From Acidovorax delafieldii (lineage in GTDB: Bacteria; Pseudomonadota; Gammaproteobacteria; Burkholderiales; Burkholderiaceae_C), in assembly GCA_002377855.1 (NCBI GenBank), contig DFQQ01000020.1, forward strand, positions 1-44,058: 44,058 nt of DNA, given 5' to 3'. The position numbers and the translations under genes were made by a program. Below, one piece after another: positions 14,773 to 22,936 of the stretch. The notes beneath the pieces are model-generated. The model saw nothing but the letters and a program-made list of their open reading frames with translations. It was not told where the DNA came from and did no database searches. Positions within the stretch are counted from its first letter, which is position 1. Each line of letters opens with the position of its first letter.

Positions 14773-15843
14773 ATGCCCGACTTTCGCAGCGACACCGTGA
14801 CCCAGCCCACCCCAGCCATGCGGGAAGCCATGTTCAAAGCACCGCTGGGCGACGATGTGTTTGCCGACGACCCCTCGGTGAATGCCCTGCAGGAACACGC
14901 GGCCGAACTGCTGGGCTTTGAAGCAGCGCTCTTCGCCCCCTCCGGCACGCAAACCAACCTGATCGCCCTGTGGGGCCACTGCCAGCGGGGTGACGAGGCC
15001 ATCGTGGGCCAGAGCTGGCACACCTACCGCTGGGAGGCCGGCGGCATGGCCGTGCTGGGCTCCATCCAGCCGCAGCCGGTCGAAACCCAGCCCGACGGCA
15101 CCCTGCGCTTGGCCGACATTGCCGCCGCCATCAAGCCCGACGACCCGCACTTTGCGCGCACCCGGCTCATCGTGCTGGAGAACACCACTGGCGGCCAGGT
15201 GCTGCCGCCCGAGTACGTGGCCGAAGTCGCGCAACTGGCCCGGCAGCGCGGGTTGGCACTGCACCTGGATGGCGCGCGCCTGTTCAACGCAGCCACGGCC
15301 AACGCTGCGCGCCGCGGCACGGATGTGTACCAGGAAGCGCGCGAGCTGTGCAGTCACTTTGATTCGGTATCGGTGTGCCTGAGCAAGGGCCTGGGCGCCC
15401 CCGTAGGCTCACTGGTGCTGGGCAGCACGGCCTTCATTCGCCAGGCACGCCGTACGCGCAAGATTCTGGGCGGCGGCATGCGGCAGGCCGGGGTGCTGGC
15501 AGCTGCAGGGCACTACGCGCTGCAGCACCACGTCAGGCGCTTGGCAGAGGACCACGCCAACCTGCATGCGCTGGCAACGGGCCTGCGCGACATGGGCGAA
15601 AGCCACCCTGTGCTTCGGGGCCGCATCACGGTGCACCCGTGGCAAACCAACATCTTGTTCACCGATGTGCACGGTGATGTTGCGCCCGCGTTCACGGCCT
15701 GGCTTGCGCAGCACCAGATCCGGGTGACCAGCAGCTTGTACGGCGGCCAGTCGCGGCTGCGCTGGGTGACGCACCTGGACGTGAGCGCAGCCGATGTGCA
15801 GGCCGCGCTCGACTGCGTTTCACGCTTTGCACTGCCTGGCTGA
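14773..15843 (+). CDS. ltaE: Low-specificity L-threonine aldolase
   Basis: A 356-residue cytoplasmic PLP enzyme that splits L-threonine or L-allo-threonine into glycine and acetaldehyde. The family opening MPDFRSDTVTQPTPAMREAM and GDDVFADDP is followed by FAPSGTQTNL (PLP phosphate region). LHLDGARLFNA supplies the cofactor aspartate, and SVCLSKGLGAPVGS holds the PLP lysine K205. The ATG at 14773, preceded by AGGA, fits the family start better than an in-frame ATG at 14728. It is divergent from the class V aminotransferase and converges with the YggS-type gene. Confidence 0.92.
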   Translation: MPDFRSDTVTQPTPAMREAMFKAPLGDDVFADDPSVNALQEHAAELLGFEAALFAPSGTQTNLIALWGHCQRGDEAIVGQSWHTYRWEAGGMAVLGSIQPQPVETQPDGTLRLADIAAAIKPDDPHFARTRLIVLENTTGGQVLPPEYVAEVAQLARQRGLALHLDGARLFNAATANAARRGTDVYQEARELCSHFDSVSVCLSKGLGAPVGSLVLGSTAFIRQARRTRKILGGGMRQAGVLAAAGHYALQHHVRRLAEDHANLHALATGLRDMGESHPVLRGRITVHPWQTNILFTDVHGDVAPAFTAWLAQHQIRVTSSLYGGQSRLRWVTHLDVSAADVQAALDCVSRFALPG

Positions 15844-15851
15844 TGCCATCG

Positions 15852-15892
15852 GGACGCAGCCAGCGGTATGGCAACGCCACCGCGCTGCGTCC
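15852..15892. terminator. Hairpin between convergent threonine aldolase and YggS genes
   Basis: GGACGCAGC (15852-15860) pairs with GCTGCGTCC (15884-15892). The stem extends through GCGGT/ACCGC after a 2-nt bulge. The position between two converging stops suggests a shared terminator, but there is no T-run on either side, so factor-independent termination is uncertain. Confidence 0.5.
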
Positions 15893-15903
15893 AAGGGTTG
15901 GCC

Positions 15904-16629
15904 TCAAGCCGCTGGGTAGGCGCGCCCGCCGAAGACTCCCGTGCCCACGCGCACCAGGGTGCTCCCCGCCTGGACCGCTGCATCCAGGTCGGCGGTCATG
16001 CCCAGCGAGAGCGTGTCGAAATCGGCTGCACGCCCTCCAGCCCCCCCGACCGCATTCCGAATCTGCTCAAACAACGCACGAGCGGCTGCATGCACGGCCT
16101 TTTGGGCCTCGAAATCAGGGTACGGCTCGGGAATGCTCATCACACCCCGCAACAGCAGCCGTGGCAGTTTCGCCACAGCCACAGCAAGCTCCAGCGCTTC
16201 TTCAGGCCGGGCGCCAGCCTTGGTTTCTCCGCCATCCACGTTGACCTGGATGCAGACATTCAGCGGTGGCATGTGCGCAGGCCTTTGGTCTGACAAGCGC
16301 TGGGCAATCTTGAGGCGGTCTACCGTGTGCACCCAGTCGAAGTGCTCAGCCACCAAGCGGGTCTTGTTGCTCTGAATGGGGCCAATGCAGTGCCACTGCA
16401 GCGCAAAGGGCAGCATCTGGCGCAGCGCCAGGATTTTTTCCACCCCCTCCTGGATGTAGTTCTCTCCAAAAGCCCGCTGCCCGGCAGCGGCAGCTTCAGC
16501 AACCGCGTCGGCGCCAAAAGTCTTGGAAACGGCCAGCAAGGACACCTCTTCGCGCGCCCGCCCAGCGGCCTGGCACGCCCGGGAAATGCGGTCGTTCACC
16601 TGTTGGAGGTTGTTGGCAATCGTGGTCAT
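15904..16629 (-). CDS. yggS: YggS-family pyridoxal phosphate homeostasis protein
   Basis: A 241-residue single-domain PLP-binding protein (YggS/PLPBP, alanine racemase-like TIM barrel). The PLP lysine is in LLAVSKTFGADAV (about residue 36). Other family motifs are RAFGENYIQEGVEK, WHCIGPIQSNKTR, CIQVNVDGGETKAG and LSLGMTADLDAAVQAGSTLVRVGTGVFG. It is non-catalytic and buffers intracellular PLP. The start at MTTIANNLQQ is chosen because the longer upstream frame lies over pilT. Only 39 nt separate it from divergent pilT, a common arrangement in proteobacteria. Confidence 0.92.
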   Translation of the reverse strand: MTTIANNLQQVNDRISRACQAAGRAREEVSLLAVSKTFGADAVAEAAAAGQRAFGENYIQEGVEKILALRQMLPFALQWHCIGPIQSNKTRLVAEHFDWVHTVDRLKIAQRLSDQRPAHMPPLNVCIQVNVDGGETKAGARPEEALELAVAVAKLPRLLLRGVMSIPEPYPDFEAQKAVHAAARALFEQIRNAVGGAGGRAADFDTLSLGMTADLDAAVQAGSTLVRVGTGVFGGRAYPAA

Positions 16630-16668
16630 AATGGCCGCCGAGCGTACCAAACGATTAGAGGGAACCCC

Positions 16669-17712
16669 GTGGACATTACCCAATTGCTGGCATTCAGCGT
16701 CAAGAACAAGGCCTCCGACTTGCACTTGTCGGCGGGGCTTCCTCCCATGATTCGGGTACACGGCGATGTGCGACGCATCAACGTGGAGGCGCTGGACCAC
16801 AAGACCGTGCACGCGATGGTGTACGACATCATGAACGACTCGCAGCGCAAGCAGTACGAGGAGTTTCTGGAGGTCGACTTCTCGTTTGAAATCGAAGGCC
16901 TGGCCCGCTTTCGCGTCAACGCCTTCAATCAGAACCGCGGCTCGGCAGCCGTGTTCCGGACCATTCCCAGCAAAATTTTGACGCTGGAGCAGCTCAACGC
17001 CCCCAAGATCTTCGGCGACCTCGCACTCAAGCCCCGCGGGCTGGTGCTGGTGACGGGCCCCACCGGTTCCGGCAAGTCCACCACGTTGGCGGCCATGGTC
17101 AATTACCTCAACGAAACCGAATACGGCCACATCCTCACCGTGGAAGACCCGATCGAGTTCGTGCACGAATCCAAGAAATGCCTGATCAACCAGCGCGAAG
17201 TGGGGCCCATGACGCTGTCGTTCGCGGCGGCCCTGAAGTCGGCGCTGCGCGAAGACCCGGACGCGATCCTGGTGGGCGAAATGCGCGACCTGGAAACCAT
17301 TCGCCTGGCCATGACGGCCGCTGAAACGGGCCACTTGGTATTTGGCACGCTGCACACATCCAGCGCCGCCAAGACCATCGACCGGATCATCGACGTGTTC
17401 CCGGCCGAAGAAAAGGAAATGGTCCGCGCGATGTTGTCCGAATCGCTGCAGGCAGTGATCTCGCAGACGCTGTGCAAGACCAAGGACGGCTCGGGTCGCG
17501 TGGCGGCGCACGAGATCATGCTGGGCACCAGCGCCATCCGCAACCTGATCCGCGAGGCCAAGGTGGCGCAGATGTACTCCACCATTCAGACCAGCAACAG
17601 CGTGGGCATGCAGACGCTGGACCAGAACCTCACGGACCTGGTGCGACGCAACGTCATCAGCCCGGCTGAAGCGCGCAGCAAAGCCAAGATCCCTGAAAAC
17701 TTCCCCGGCTGA
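16669..17712 (+). CDS. pilT: Type IV pilus retraction ATPase PilT
   Basis: A 347-residue hexameric ATPase that powers pilus retraction and twitching motility at the inner membrane base. The N-terminal PAS-like domain contains SDLHLSAGLPPMIRVHGD. The Walker A is GPTGSGKST (130-138). The Asp box ILTVEDPIEFVH, Walker B DAILVGEMRD and His box ETGHLVFGTLHTSSA follow. The C-terminal AIRNLIREAK is the conserved AIRNLIRE motif required for retraction. Start is GTG at 16669 with GAGGGA upstream. It leads the pilT / CNB / pilU cluster. Confidence 0.95.
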   Translation: MDITQLLAFSVKNKASDLHLSAGLPPMIRVHGDVRRINVEALDHKTVHAMVYDIMNDSQRKQYEEFLEVDFSFEIEGLARFRVNAFNQNRGSAAVFRTIPSKILTLEQLNAPKIFGDLALKPRGLVLVTGPTGSGKSTTLAAMVNYLNETEYGHILTVEDPIEFVHESKKCLINQREVGPMTLSFAAALKSALREDPDAILVGEMRDLETIRLAMTAAETGHLVFGTLHTSSAAKTIDRIIDVFPAEEKEMVRAMLSESLQAVISQTLCKTKDGSGRVAAHEIMLGTSAIRNLIREAKVAQMYSTIQTSNSVGMQTLDQNLTDLVRRNVISPAEARSKAKIPENFPG

Positions 17713-17775
17713 TTGGCATCAGGCCTGCGCCACTCAACATACCTGGCGGCACACGGTGCCGCAACCGGAGCAATT

Positions 17776-18411
17776 ATGAAAGGCATTCTCGGCCTTCTGC
17801 GTTCAAAGACCAGAGGCGACAAGCCCAAGGACGACAGCACGGATTCCGTGCTGTTTTCAACAGCATTTGCTGGACAGGGTGTGGACGATTCCATGCTTGT
17901 CCCCTGGGAAGCCCGTGCGGTGGAAGTCGGCGCAAAACGCCTGCCCGCCAGCCGGGGCGGCAAACTGCTGCAAGGTCTGTGGTCCAAAGACCGGTACATG
18001 ACCCACCTGGACAAGGATGCGGTGGAGCGAATGGAACGCTTCTTCGAGTTTGCTGCCGTTCCCTCCAACCGCGATGTGATCCGCCAAGACGAGTACGGCA
18101 ATTTCATGGTCGTGCTGCTCACGGGCACCATTGCGGTAGATCGCGTACAGCCCTGGGGCGAGCAACTCCGTCTGGCGGAAACCCGCCCCGGCGACATCCT
18201 CGGCGAGATGTCTTTGCTGGACAGCGGGATTCGGTTTTCGGCCTGCACGACGCTCACAGACTGCGAAATCGCGGTACTCAGCGCTGAAGCCCTTGACGAC
18301 ATGATGACCAAAGACCCCCAGTTGGCCGCCAGCCTGGTGGCGTTGTTGGCGCGTAAACTGTCCCTGCGCTTGCGCGTGGTCAGTGCGCGCCTGAGCGACC
18401 ACCAAAAGTAA
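17776..18411 (+). CDS. Cyclic nucleotide-binding domain protein between pilT and pilU
   Basis: 211 residues. The first ~85 are not recognisable. A CNB domain spans about 85-200 (FFEFAAVPSNRDVIRQDEYGNFMVVLLTG onward). Its phosphate-binding cassette reads ILGEMSLLDSGIRFSA, keeping the Glu (E144) and Arg (R153) that contact a cyclic nucleotide. There is no C-terminal helix-turn-helix, so it is not a Crp-type regulator. GGAG precedes the ATG at 17776. The position between two pilus retraction ATPases suggests it links a cyclic nucleotide signal to twitching; that is inference. CNB proteins at this place are common in related betaproteobacteria. Confidence 0.82.
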   Translation: MKGILGLLRSKTRGDKPKDDSTDSVLFSTAFAGQGVDDSMLVPWEARAVEVGAKRLPASRGGKLLQGLWSKDRYMTHLDKDAVERMERFFEFAAVPSNRDVIRQDEYGNFMVVLLTGTIAVDRVQPWGEQLRLAETRPGDILGEMSLLDSGIRFSACTTLTDCEIAVLSAEALDDMMTKDPQLAASLVALLARKLSLRLRVVSARLSDHQK

Positions 18412-18475
18412 CGGCACGTAAGCAGCGCAAATAATCACAGCCAGCGGCTGACAATGACGCCAGAGAGGATTTCTG

Positions 18476-19612
18476 ATGGAACGCGATCAGGCCAGTAAAT
18501 TCATCAATGACCTGCTCAAGTTGATGGTGAGCCGCAACGGCAGCGACTTGTTCATCACTGCGGAGTTCCCGCCAGCCATCAAGGTCGATGGCAAGGTGAC
18601 CAAGGTATCCCCGCAGCCATTGACACCCACGCATACGCTGACCTTGGCCCGCGCCATCATGAGCGACAAGCAGGTGGCCGATTTCGAGCGCACCAAGGAA
18701 TGCAATTTCGCCATTTCGCCGGCCGGCATCGGCCGGTTTCGGGTGAACGCCTTCGTGCAGCAAGGCAAAGTGGGCATGGTGCTGCGAACGATCCCATTGA
18801 CTCTGCCCACCATCGACGGATTGGGCGTGCCGCAGGTGCTCAAGGAAGTCACGATGACCAAGCGCGGCTTGTGCATCATGGTGGGCGCCACGGGCTCGGG
18901 CAAGTCCACCACGCTGGCTGCCATGGTCGACTGGCGCAACGAACACTCTTTCGGACACATCATCACGGTGGAAGACCCCGTGGAATTTGTGCACCCCCAT
19001 AAGAACTGCGTGGTCACGCAGCGCGAAGTGGGGCTGGACACGGACAGCTGGGAAGCGGCACTCAAAAACACACTGCGCCAAGCGCCCGACGTGATCCTGA
19101 TGGGCGAAATCCGCGACCGCGAGACCATGGAGCACGCTGTGGCGTTTGCCGAAACCGGGCACCTGTGCCTAGCGACCCTGCACGCCAACAGCGCCAACCA
19201 GGCACTTGATCGCATCATCAACTTCTTCCCTGAAGAGCGCCGCGCACAGTTGCTGATGGATTTGTCGCTGAACCTGCGCGGAATGGTGTCGCAGCGCCTC
19301 ATTCCCAAGCAGGACGGCAAGGGCCGTGCGGCAGCGGTTGAGATCATGCTCAACACCCCTTTGATTTCCGACCTCATCTTCAAAGGCGAGGTCTCGGAGA
19401 TCAAGGAAATCATGAAGAAGAGCCGCAACCTGGGCATGCAGACGTTTGACCAGTCGCTCTTCGATTTGTATGAAGCCAATGTGATCAGCTACGAAGACGC
19501 ATTGCGCAATGCGGACTCGCTCAATGACCTGCGGCTGCAGATCAAGCTCAACAGCCAGCGCGCCAAGTCGCCCGACCTGGCCTCGGGCACGGAGCATTTC
19601 GCGATCGTGTGA
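18476..19612 (+). CDS. pilU: PilT-dependent accessory retraction ATPase PilU
   Basis: A 378-residue PilT-like ATPase. SDLFITAEFPPAIKVDGK opens the N-domain. The Walker A is GATGSGKST (137-145). IITVEDPVEFVH and DVILMGEIRDRETMEHAVAFAETGH give the Asp, Walker B and His boxes. The C-terminal extension beyond the PilT length is typical of PilU. It works with PilT to strengthen pilus retraction. GAGAGG precedes the ATG. It ends the pilus cluster; about 235 bases without any visible gene or structure follow. Confidence 0.94.
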   Translation: MERDQASKFINDLLKLMVSRNGSDLFITAEFPPAIKVDGKVTKVSPQPLTPTHTLTLARAIMSDKQVADFERTKECNFAISPAGIGRFRVNAFVQQGKVGMVLRTIPLTLPTIDGLGVPQVLKEVTMTKRGLCIMVGATGSGKSTTLAAMVDWRNEHSFGHIITVEDPVEFVHPHKNCVVTQREVGLDTDSWEAALKNTLRQAPDVILMGEIRDRETMEHAVAFAETGHLCLATLHANSANQALDRIINFFPEERRAQLLMDLSLNLRGMVSQRLIPKQDGKGRAAAVEIMLNTPLISDLIFKGEVSEIKEIMKKSRNLGMQTFDQSLFDLYEANVISYEDALRNADSLNDLRLQIKLNSQRAKSPDLASGTEHFAIV

Positions 19613-19847
19613 AAGCCCTCGGGCGGATGCGCCGTTCGGTGCCGGCCGCCTCAAGTGGCCGCTTCGCATTGCCCCCATTTGCGCAGGCAGGCTCGGAGTT
19701 GCGGCCCCGCCACTTCTCTAGCGCTGCACGCGGTAAGAAAGCCGACGCCCGTGGCAGAGCAAGGTTCATGGCGTACCCCGCCGGGGCTCAGGCCTCTCCA
19801 GTATCAAACGCTGCCTTAGGGCGGCCTTCTTTGCAGGAAACACTCCC

Positions 19848-20762
19848 ATGCCAAGCACCAATCCACGCAGCTACGAATCCACCCCTTCCCGCAAGGTTGC
19901 CTTTCTGGGCCTGGGCGTGATGGGATACCCCATGGCCGGGCACCTCGCACTGGCCGGGCACGAGGTGACGGTCTACAACCGAACCGCTACCAAATCCATA
20001 GCTTGGTGCGCAGAGTACGCAAGCGCCAGAGGCCAAAAACATGCTTCAACACCGCGCGAAGCAGTAGCCGGGGCTGACTTTGTGTTTTGCTGCGTGGGCA
20101 ATGACGACGACCTGCGCTCCGTCACGCTGGGCGCGGACGGCGCGTTTGCGGGCATGAAGCCGGGCGCCGTTTTTGTGGACCACACCACGGCGTCGGCCGA
20201 AGTAGCACGCGAGCTGTATGCCGTCGCCGAGGCAATGGGCCTGCAATTCGTGGATGCGCCTGTTTCCGGCGGGCAGGCGGGCGCACAAAACGGCCAGCTC
20301 ACGGTGATGTGCGGTGGCGACGCAGCCGCTTTCGAGGCGGCCCAGCCGGTGGCCATGGCGTTCTCACGTGCGTTCACGCTGCTGGGCGCGAGTGGATCGG
20401 GGCAGTTGGCCAAAATGGTCAACCAGATCTGCATCGCGGGCTTGGTGCAAGGCCTCTCCGAAGCCATTGCGTTCGGGCAGAACGCGGGGCTGGACATGAA
20501 GCAGGTGCTGGATGTGATCGGAAAAGGCGCCGCTCAGAGCTGGCAGCTGGACAACCGCGGCAAAACCATGGTCGACGATAAATTTGATTTCGGATTCGCT
20601 GTGGACTGGATGCGCAAGGACCTGGGCTTGGTGCTGGACGAAGCCAGGCGAAACGGTTCACGCCTGCCGGTGACGGCCTTGGTGGACCAGTTTTACGCCG
20701 ATGTCCAGAAAATGGGGGGCAACCGCTGGGACACTTCTAGCTTGGTCAAGCGGCTCAAGTAA
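19848..20762 (+). CDS. NAD(P)-dependent beta-hydroxyacid dehydrogenase (GarR/MmsB family), carrying a repeat-derived segment
   Basis: A 304-residue dehydrogenase of the 3-hydroxyisobutyrate / tartronate semialdehyde reductase family. The Rossmann motif VAFLGLGVMGYPMAGHL lies at 17-33, the substrate-binding DAPVSGGQAGAQNG at about 137, and the catalytic lysine in GSGQLAKMVNQ. Substrate cannot be assigned. Residues about 47-64 (ATKSIAWCAEYASARGQK) are encoded by 19986-20040, which is a copy of the dispersed palindromic repeat in antisense orientation. The frame stays open through it, so the protein appears to have absorbed the element in a surface helix-loop region. AGGA lies upstream of the ATG. 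Confidence 0.87.
   Translation: MPSTNPRSYESTPSRKVAFLGLGVMGYPMAGHLALAGHEVTVYNRTATKSIAWCAEYASARGQKHASTPREAVAGADFVFCCVGNDDDLRSVTLGADGAFAGMKPGAVFVDHTTASAEVARELYAVAEAMGLQFVDAPVSGGQAGAQNGQLTVMCGGDAAAFEAAQPVAMAFSRAFTLLGASGSGQLAKMVNQICIAGLVQGLSEAIAFGQNAGLDMKQVLDVIGKGAAQSWQLDNRGKTMVDDKFDFGFAVDWMRKDLGLVLDEARRNGSRLPVTALVDQFYADVQKMGGNRWDTSSLVKRLK
19986..20040 (-). repeat. Dispersed palindromic repeat, copy 3, inside a coding sequence
   Basis: Read on the minus strand this is TTTTTGGCCTCTGGCGCTT, a loop, TGCGC, then AAGCTATGGATTTGGTAGC. It aligns along its length with copies 1 and 2. The GCTAT/GTAGC stem and the leading GGCCTCTgGCGCTT are retained. It lies wholly within the beta-hydroxyacid dehydrogenase gene, in frame. 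Confidence 0.6.
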
Positions 20763-20985
20763 GGGAAGAGGCAGAAAGCGGCCGCCGTGCTTGGGATCGC
20801 TGAAAGGGTACGCCACGGCGTGCGTTTTCGGGGCGGAGCGCGAGCCCTGAAGGAGTCACCGGTCTCTCGCTGATCCACCTCAGCAGCCAAGCCGTGCGCG
20901 CCATCATCTTGCAGTCGGCTTGGTGCGTGACGGGCAGTCTAGGCTCGCCCACCACGGTGCAGGCGCCAGCGCGCCAGCCGCCCGA

Positions 20986-21642
20986 TCAGTTGCGAGGAGA
21001 TGAGGTCGCTGGCGCGTCCTGGACGACCGGGGCAGGGGCGATGTTGCGCAGTTCATCTTCCGACAGCATTTCAAACACGCGCACGACCTTGCTCACGCCG
21101 CTCACGCCGCGCGCAATCTCCGTGGCCCGCTGGGCTTCGCGCTGCGTTACGCGCCCCATCAAATAGACGACGTTGCGCTCGGTCACCACTTTGAACGCGC
21201 TGGCCGACAGGTCCTTCGCATCCACCAAGCTGGCGCGCACCTTGCCGGTGATGAAGGTGTCGTTCGATCGCTGGCCCAGGCTGCTGGGCGGCATGACAGC
21301 CAGGTCGTTGACCACCGAGCGGACGTTTTCCACCCCCGTCACCATCTGCTCTACCCGTTGGCGTTCCTGGGCGCTGGGCACTTCGCCCGTCAGCAGCACC
21401 TGGCGGTTGAAGCTGGTCACGTTGACGTGGCCTCGGTCCCCCAGCACTTCGCTCAGGCGATTGGCCGAGCGCAGTTCAATGCCTTCATCCTCCACCTGGG
21501 TGCCCGTCGTGCGGCGGTCTACCGCCATCATGGTCCCGACCACGGCGCCGCCTACCACCAAGGGGGCGCAGGCCGACAGGCCCGCCGCCAGCGCAGTAGC
21601 GGCCAGCAAGGAACAAAGGGTTCGGTTCAAGATTTGCTTCAT
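20986..21642 (-). CDS. dolP: Dual BON-domain outer membrane lipoprotein DolP (YraP)
   Basis: A 218-residue lipoprotein with lipobox LSAC (C25). Two BON domains follow: RGHVNVTSFNRQVLLTGEVPS onward, and SAFKVVTERNVVYLMGRVTQ onward. This layout matches DolP/YraP, which supports outer membrane integrity at the division site. Its ATG overlaps the TGA of the upstream diaA gene (TGATG), so the two are coupled. An in-frame GTG directly before the ATG is a less likely start. The gene order rsmI / yraN / diaA / dolP is the same as in E. coli apart from the missing lpoA. Confidence 0.87.
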   Translation of the reverse strand: MKQILNRTLCSLLAATALAAGLSACAPLVVGGAVVGTMMAVDRRTTGTQVEDEGIELRSANRLSEVLGDRGHVNVTSFNRQVLLTGEVPSAQERQRVEQMVTGVENVRSVVNDLAVMPPSSLGQRSNDTFITGKVRASLVDAKDLSASAFKVVTERNVVYLMGRVTQREAQRATEIARGVSGVSKVVRVFEMLSEDELRNIAPAPVVQDAPATSSPRN

Positions 21643-22241
21643 CACGGAATCTCCTGGTCACCAAGTAATTGGGCATCCACGCCATCGCTGAGGCAGTGCA
21701 GCACCAGTGCATGCACCTCGCGCACCCGAGCGGCGCGGTCATGGGGTACGTTGATCAACACATCCGTTTCGCGCAGCACAGCGCCCAAGCGTCCCCCGGT
21801 GCGACCCGACAGCACGACCACCGTCATGTCGCGCTCATGGGCTGCTTCTGTGGCGGCCAGCAAATTGGCATCATTGCCCGACACCGACAGGGCCAGCAGC
21901 ACATCGCCCGCTTGCCCCAACGCGCGCACCTGCCGCGCAAACTGTTGGGATGACATGTCAGGCCCACTGGCCGAAGCGGTGAGCAGCGTGCTGTCTGCCG
22001 TCAGCGCCATGGCCGCCAGCTCGGGCCGGTCGCGCTCAAAACCGGCAACACAAAAAGCGGCAAACTGCTGCGCTTCAGCAGCCGAGGGGCCATTGCCACA
22101 GGCAAGCACCTTGCCGCCGCTGGTCACGCAGGCAAGAATGGCCTGAATGGCCGCAGCAATGGGTTGGCTCAAAACCTGCGCCGCTTGGTATTTCAGGTCG
22201 GCGCTGTCGATGAAGTGTTGTTGGATGCGTTGCTCAAGCAT
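21642..22241 (-). CDS. diaA: SIS-domain protein, DiaA/GmhA type
   Basis: A 199-residue single SIS-domain phosphosugar-binding protein. Visible motifs are SGGKVLACGNGPSAAEAQQFAAF and LLALSVSGNDANLLAATEAAHERDMTVVVLSG, typical of GmhA/DiaA. In E. coli DiaA stimulates initiation by binding DnaA; GmhA makes sedoheptulose-7-phosphate into a heptose phosphate. The adjacent yraN and dolP support DiaA. The start is ATG at 22241 (MLEQRIQQHFIDSADLK); longer frames upstream are non-coding in character. About 270 bases to yraN hold no gene. Confidence 0.83.
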   Translation of the reverse strand: MLEQRIQQHFIDSADLKYQAAQVLSQPIAAAIQAILACVTSGGKVLACGNGPSAAEAQQFAAFCVAGFERDRPELAAMALTADSTLLTASASGPDMSSQQFARQVRALGQAGDVLLALSVSGNDANLLAATEAAHERDMTVVVLSGRTGGRLGAVLRETDVLINVPHDRAARVREVHALVLHCLSDGVDAQLLGDQEIP

Positions 22242-22510
22242 GAGGGCCCGATGATACCCGCCGCTTGTTATAGCTTTTGTAGCAAAGGGTTGACGCACAC
22301 CAAGCGCCGGACCGCACAACGCCAGCAGGCAGGTTGATCTTCCGAATGCAACCCGTTTCCGGCGCGCCGCAGCGTGTTCGTCAACCCCATCGTGGCGGCA
22401 TGGGGTGGCAAGGCTTCTGCCGCCTTGGTTGCGCATTCCATTGGGCCAACGCCCTTAGCGAGCCAACAACGGACGGCTCTCGCGCCCCACCAAGCACCCG
22501 CCCGGCTGAT

Positions 22511-22936
22511 TCACTGCGCGTCGAAGGCGGCCTTCAGCCACTGCACGGATTGCTCCAGCAGTACCGCGTCAAATCGGCACGGTGGGGGTGACGCATGGCG
22601 CAACAGGTAGTGCCGTGCCGCGTACACCACACGCTGCTGCTTGGCAGCCCCGATGCTCGAGCCCGCGCCGCCAAAGGCCCCGCTGCTGCGGCTTCGCACC
22701 TCCACAAATACCACGGTGCCGTCGCGCTCCCGCATGATGAGGTCAATCTCGCCACCCCCACGCCCAGGCGTCCGATAATTGCGCTCGAGCAGCTGCAATC
22801 CTTGCCCCTGCAAAAAGGCCAGAGCCCGGTCTTCTGCCGCATTTCCACGCTGGCGGGTGGTGGTTCTAGCCGCACCCGGCGCCGTTGTAGCGTCCGCCGC
22901 AGCGGGCTTTCTTCCAAGGAATTTCATTGAGCGCAT
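22511..22936 (-). CDS. yraN: YraN family (UPF0102) nuclease-fold protein
   Basis: A 141-residue protein with the restriction-endonuclease-like UPF0102 core: RGNAAEDRALAFLQGQGLQLLERNYR, then GGGEIDLIMRERDGTVVFVEVRSR, then a K/R-rich helix. The D and ExV residues of the nuclease fold are present. Molecular function is unproven; in other bacteria it is linked to DNA processing or the cell envelope cluster. The start is MRSMKFLG at 22936 or MKFLG at 22927. With the latter, the ATG and the TTG of divergent rsmI share base 22927, leaving no intergenic space. Confidence 0.85.
   Translation of the reverse strand: MRSMKFLGRKPAAADATTAPGAARTTTRQRGNAAEDRALAFLQGQGLQLLERNYRTPGRGGGEIDLIMRERDGTVVFVEVRSRSSGAFGGAGSSIGAAKQQRVVYAARHYLLRHASPPPCRFDAVLLEQSVQWLKAAFDAQ

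Noticed and set aside
22268..22286. TTATAGCTTTTGTAGCAAA resembling the right end of the dispersed repeat
   Set aside because: Too short, and the AGCGCT half is missing; chance similarity is likely.
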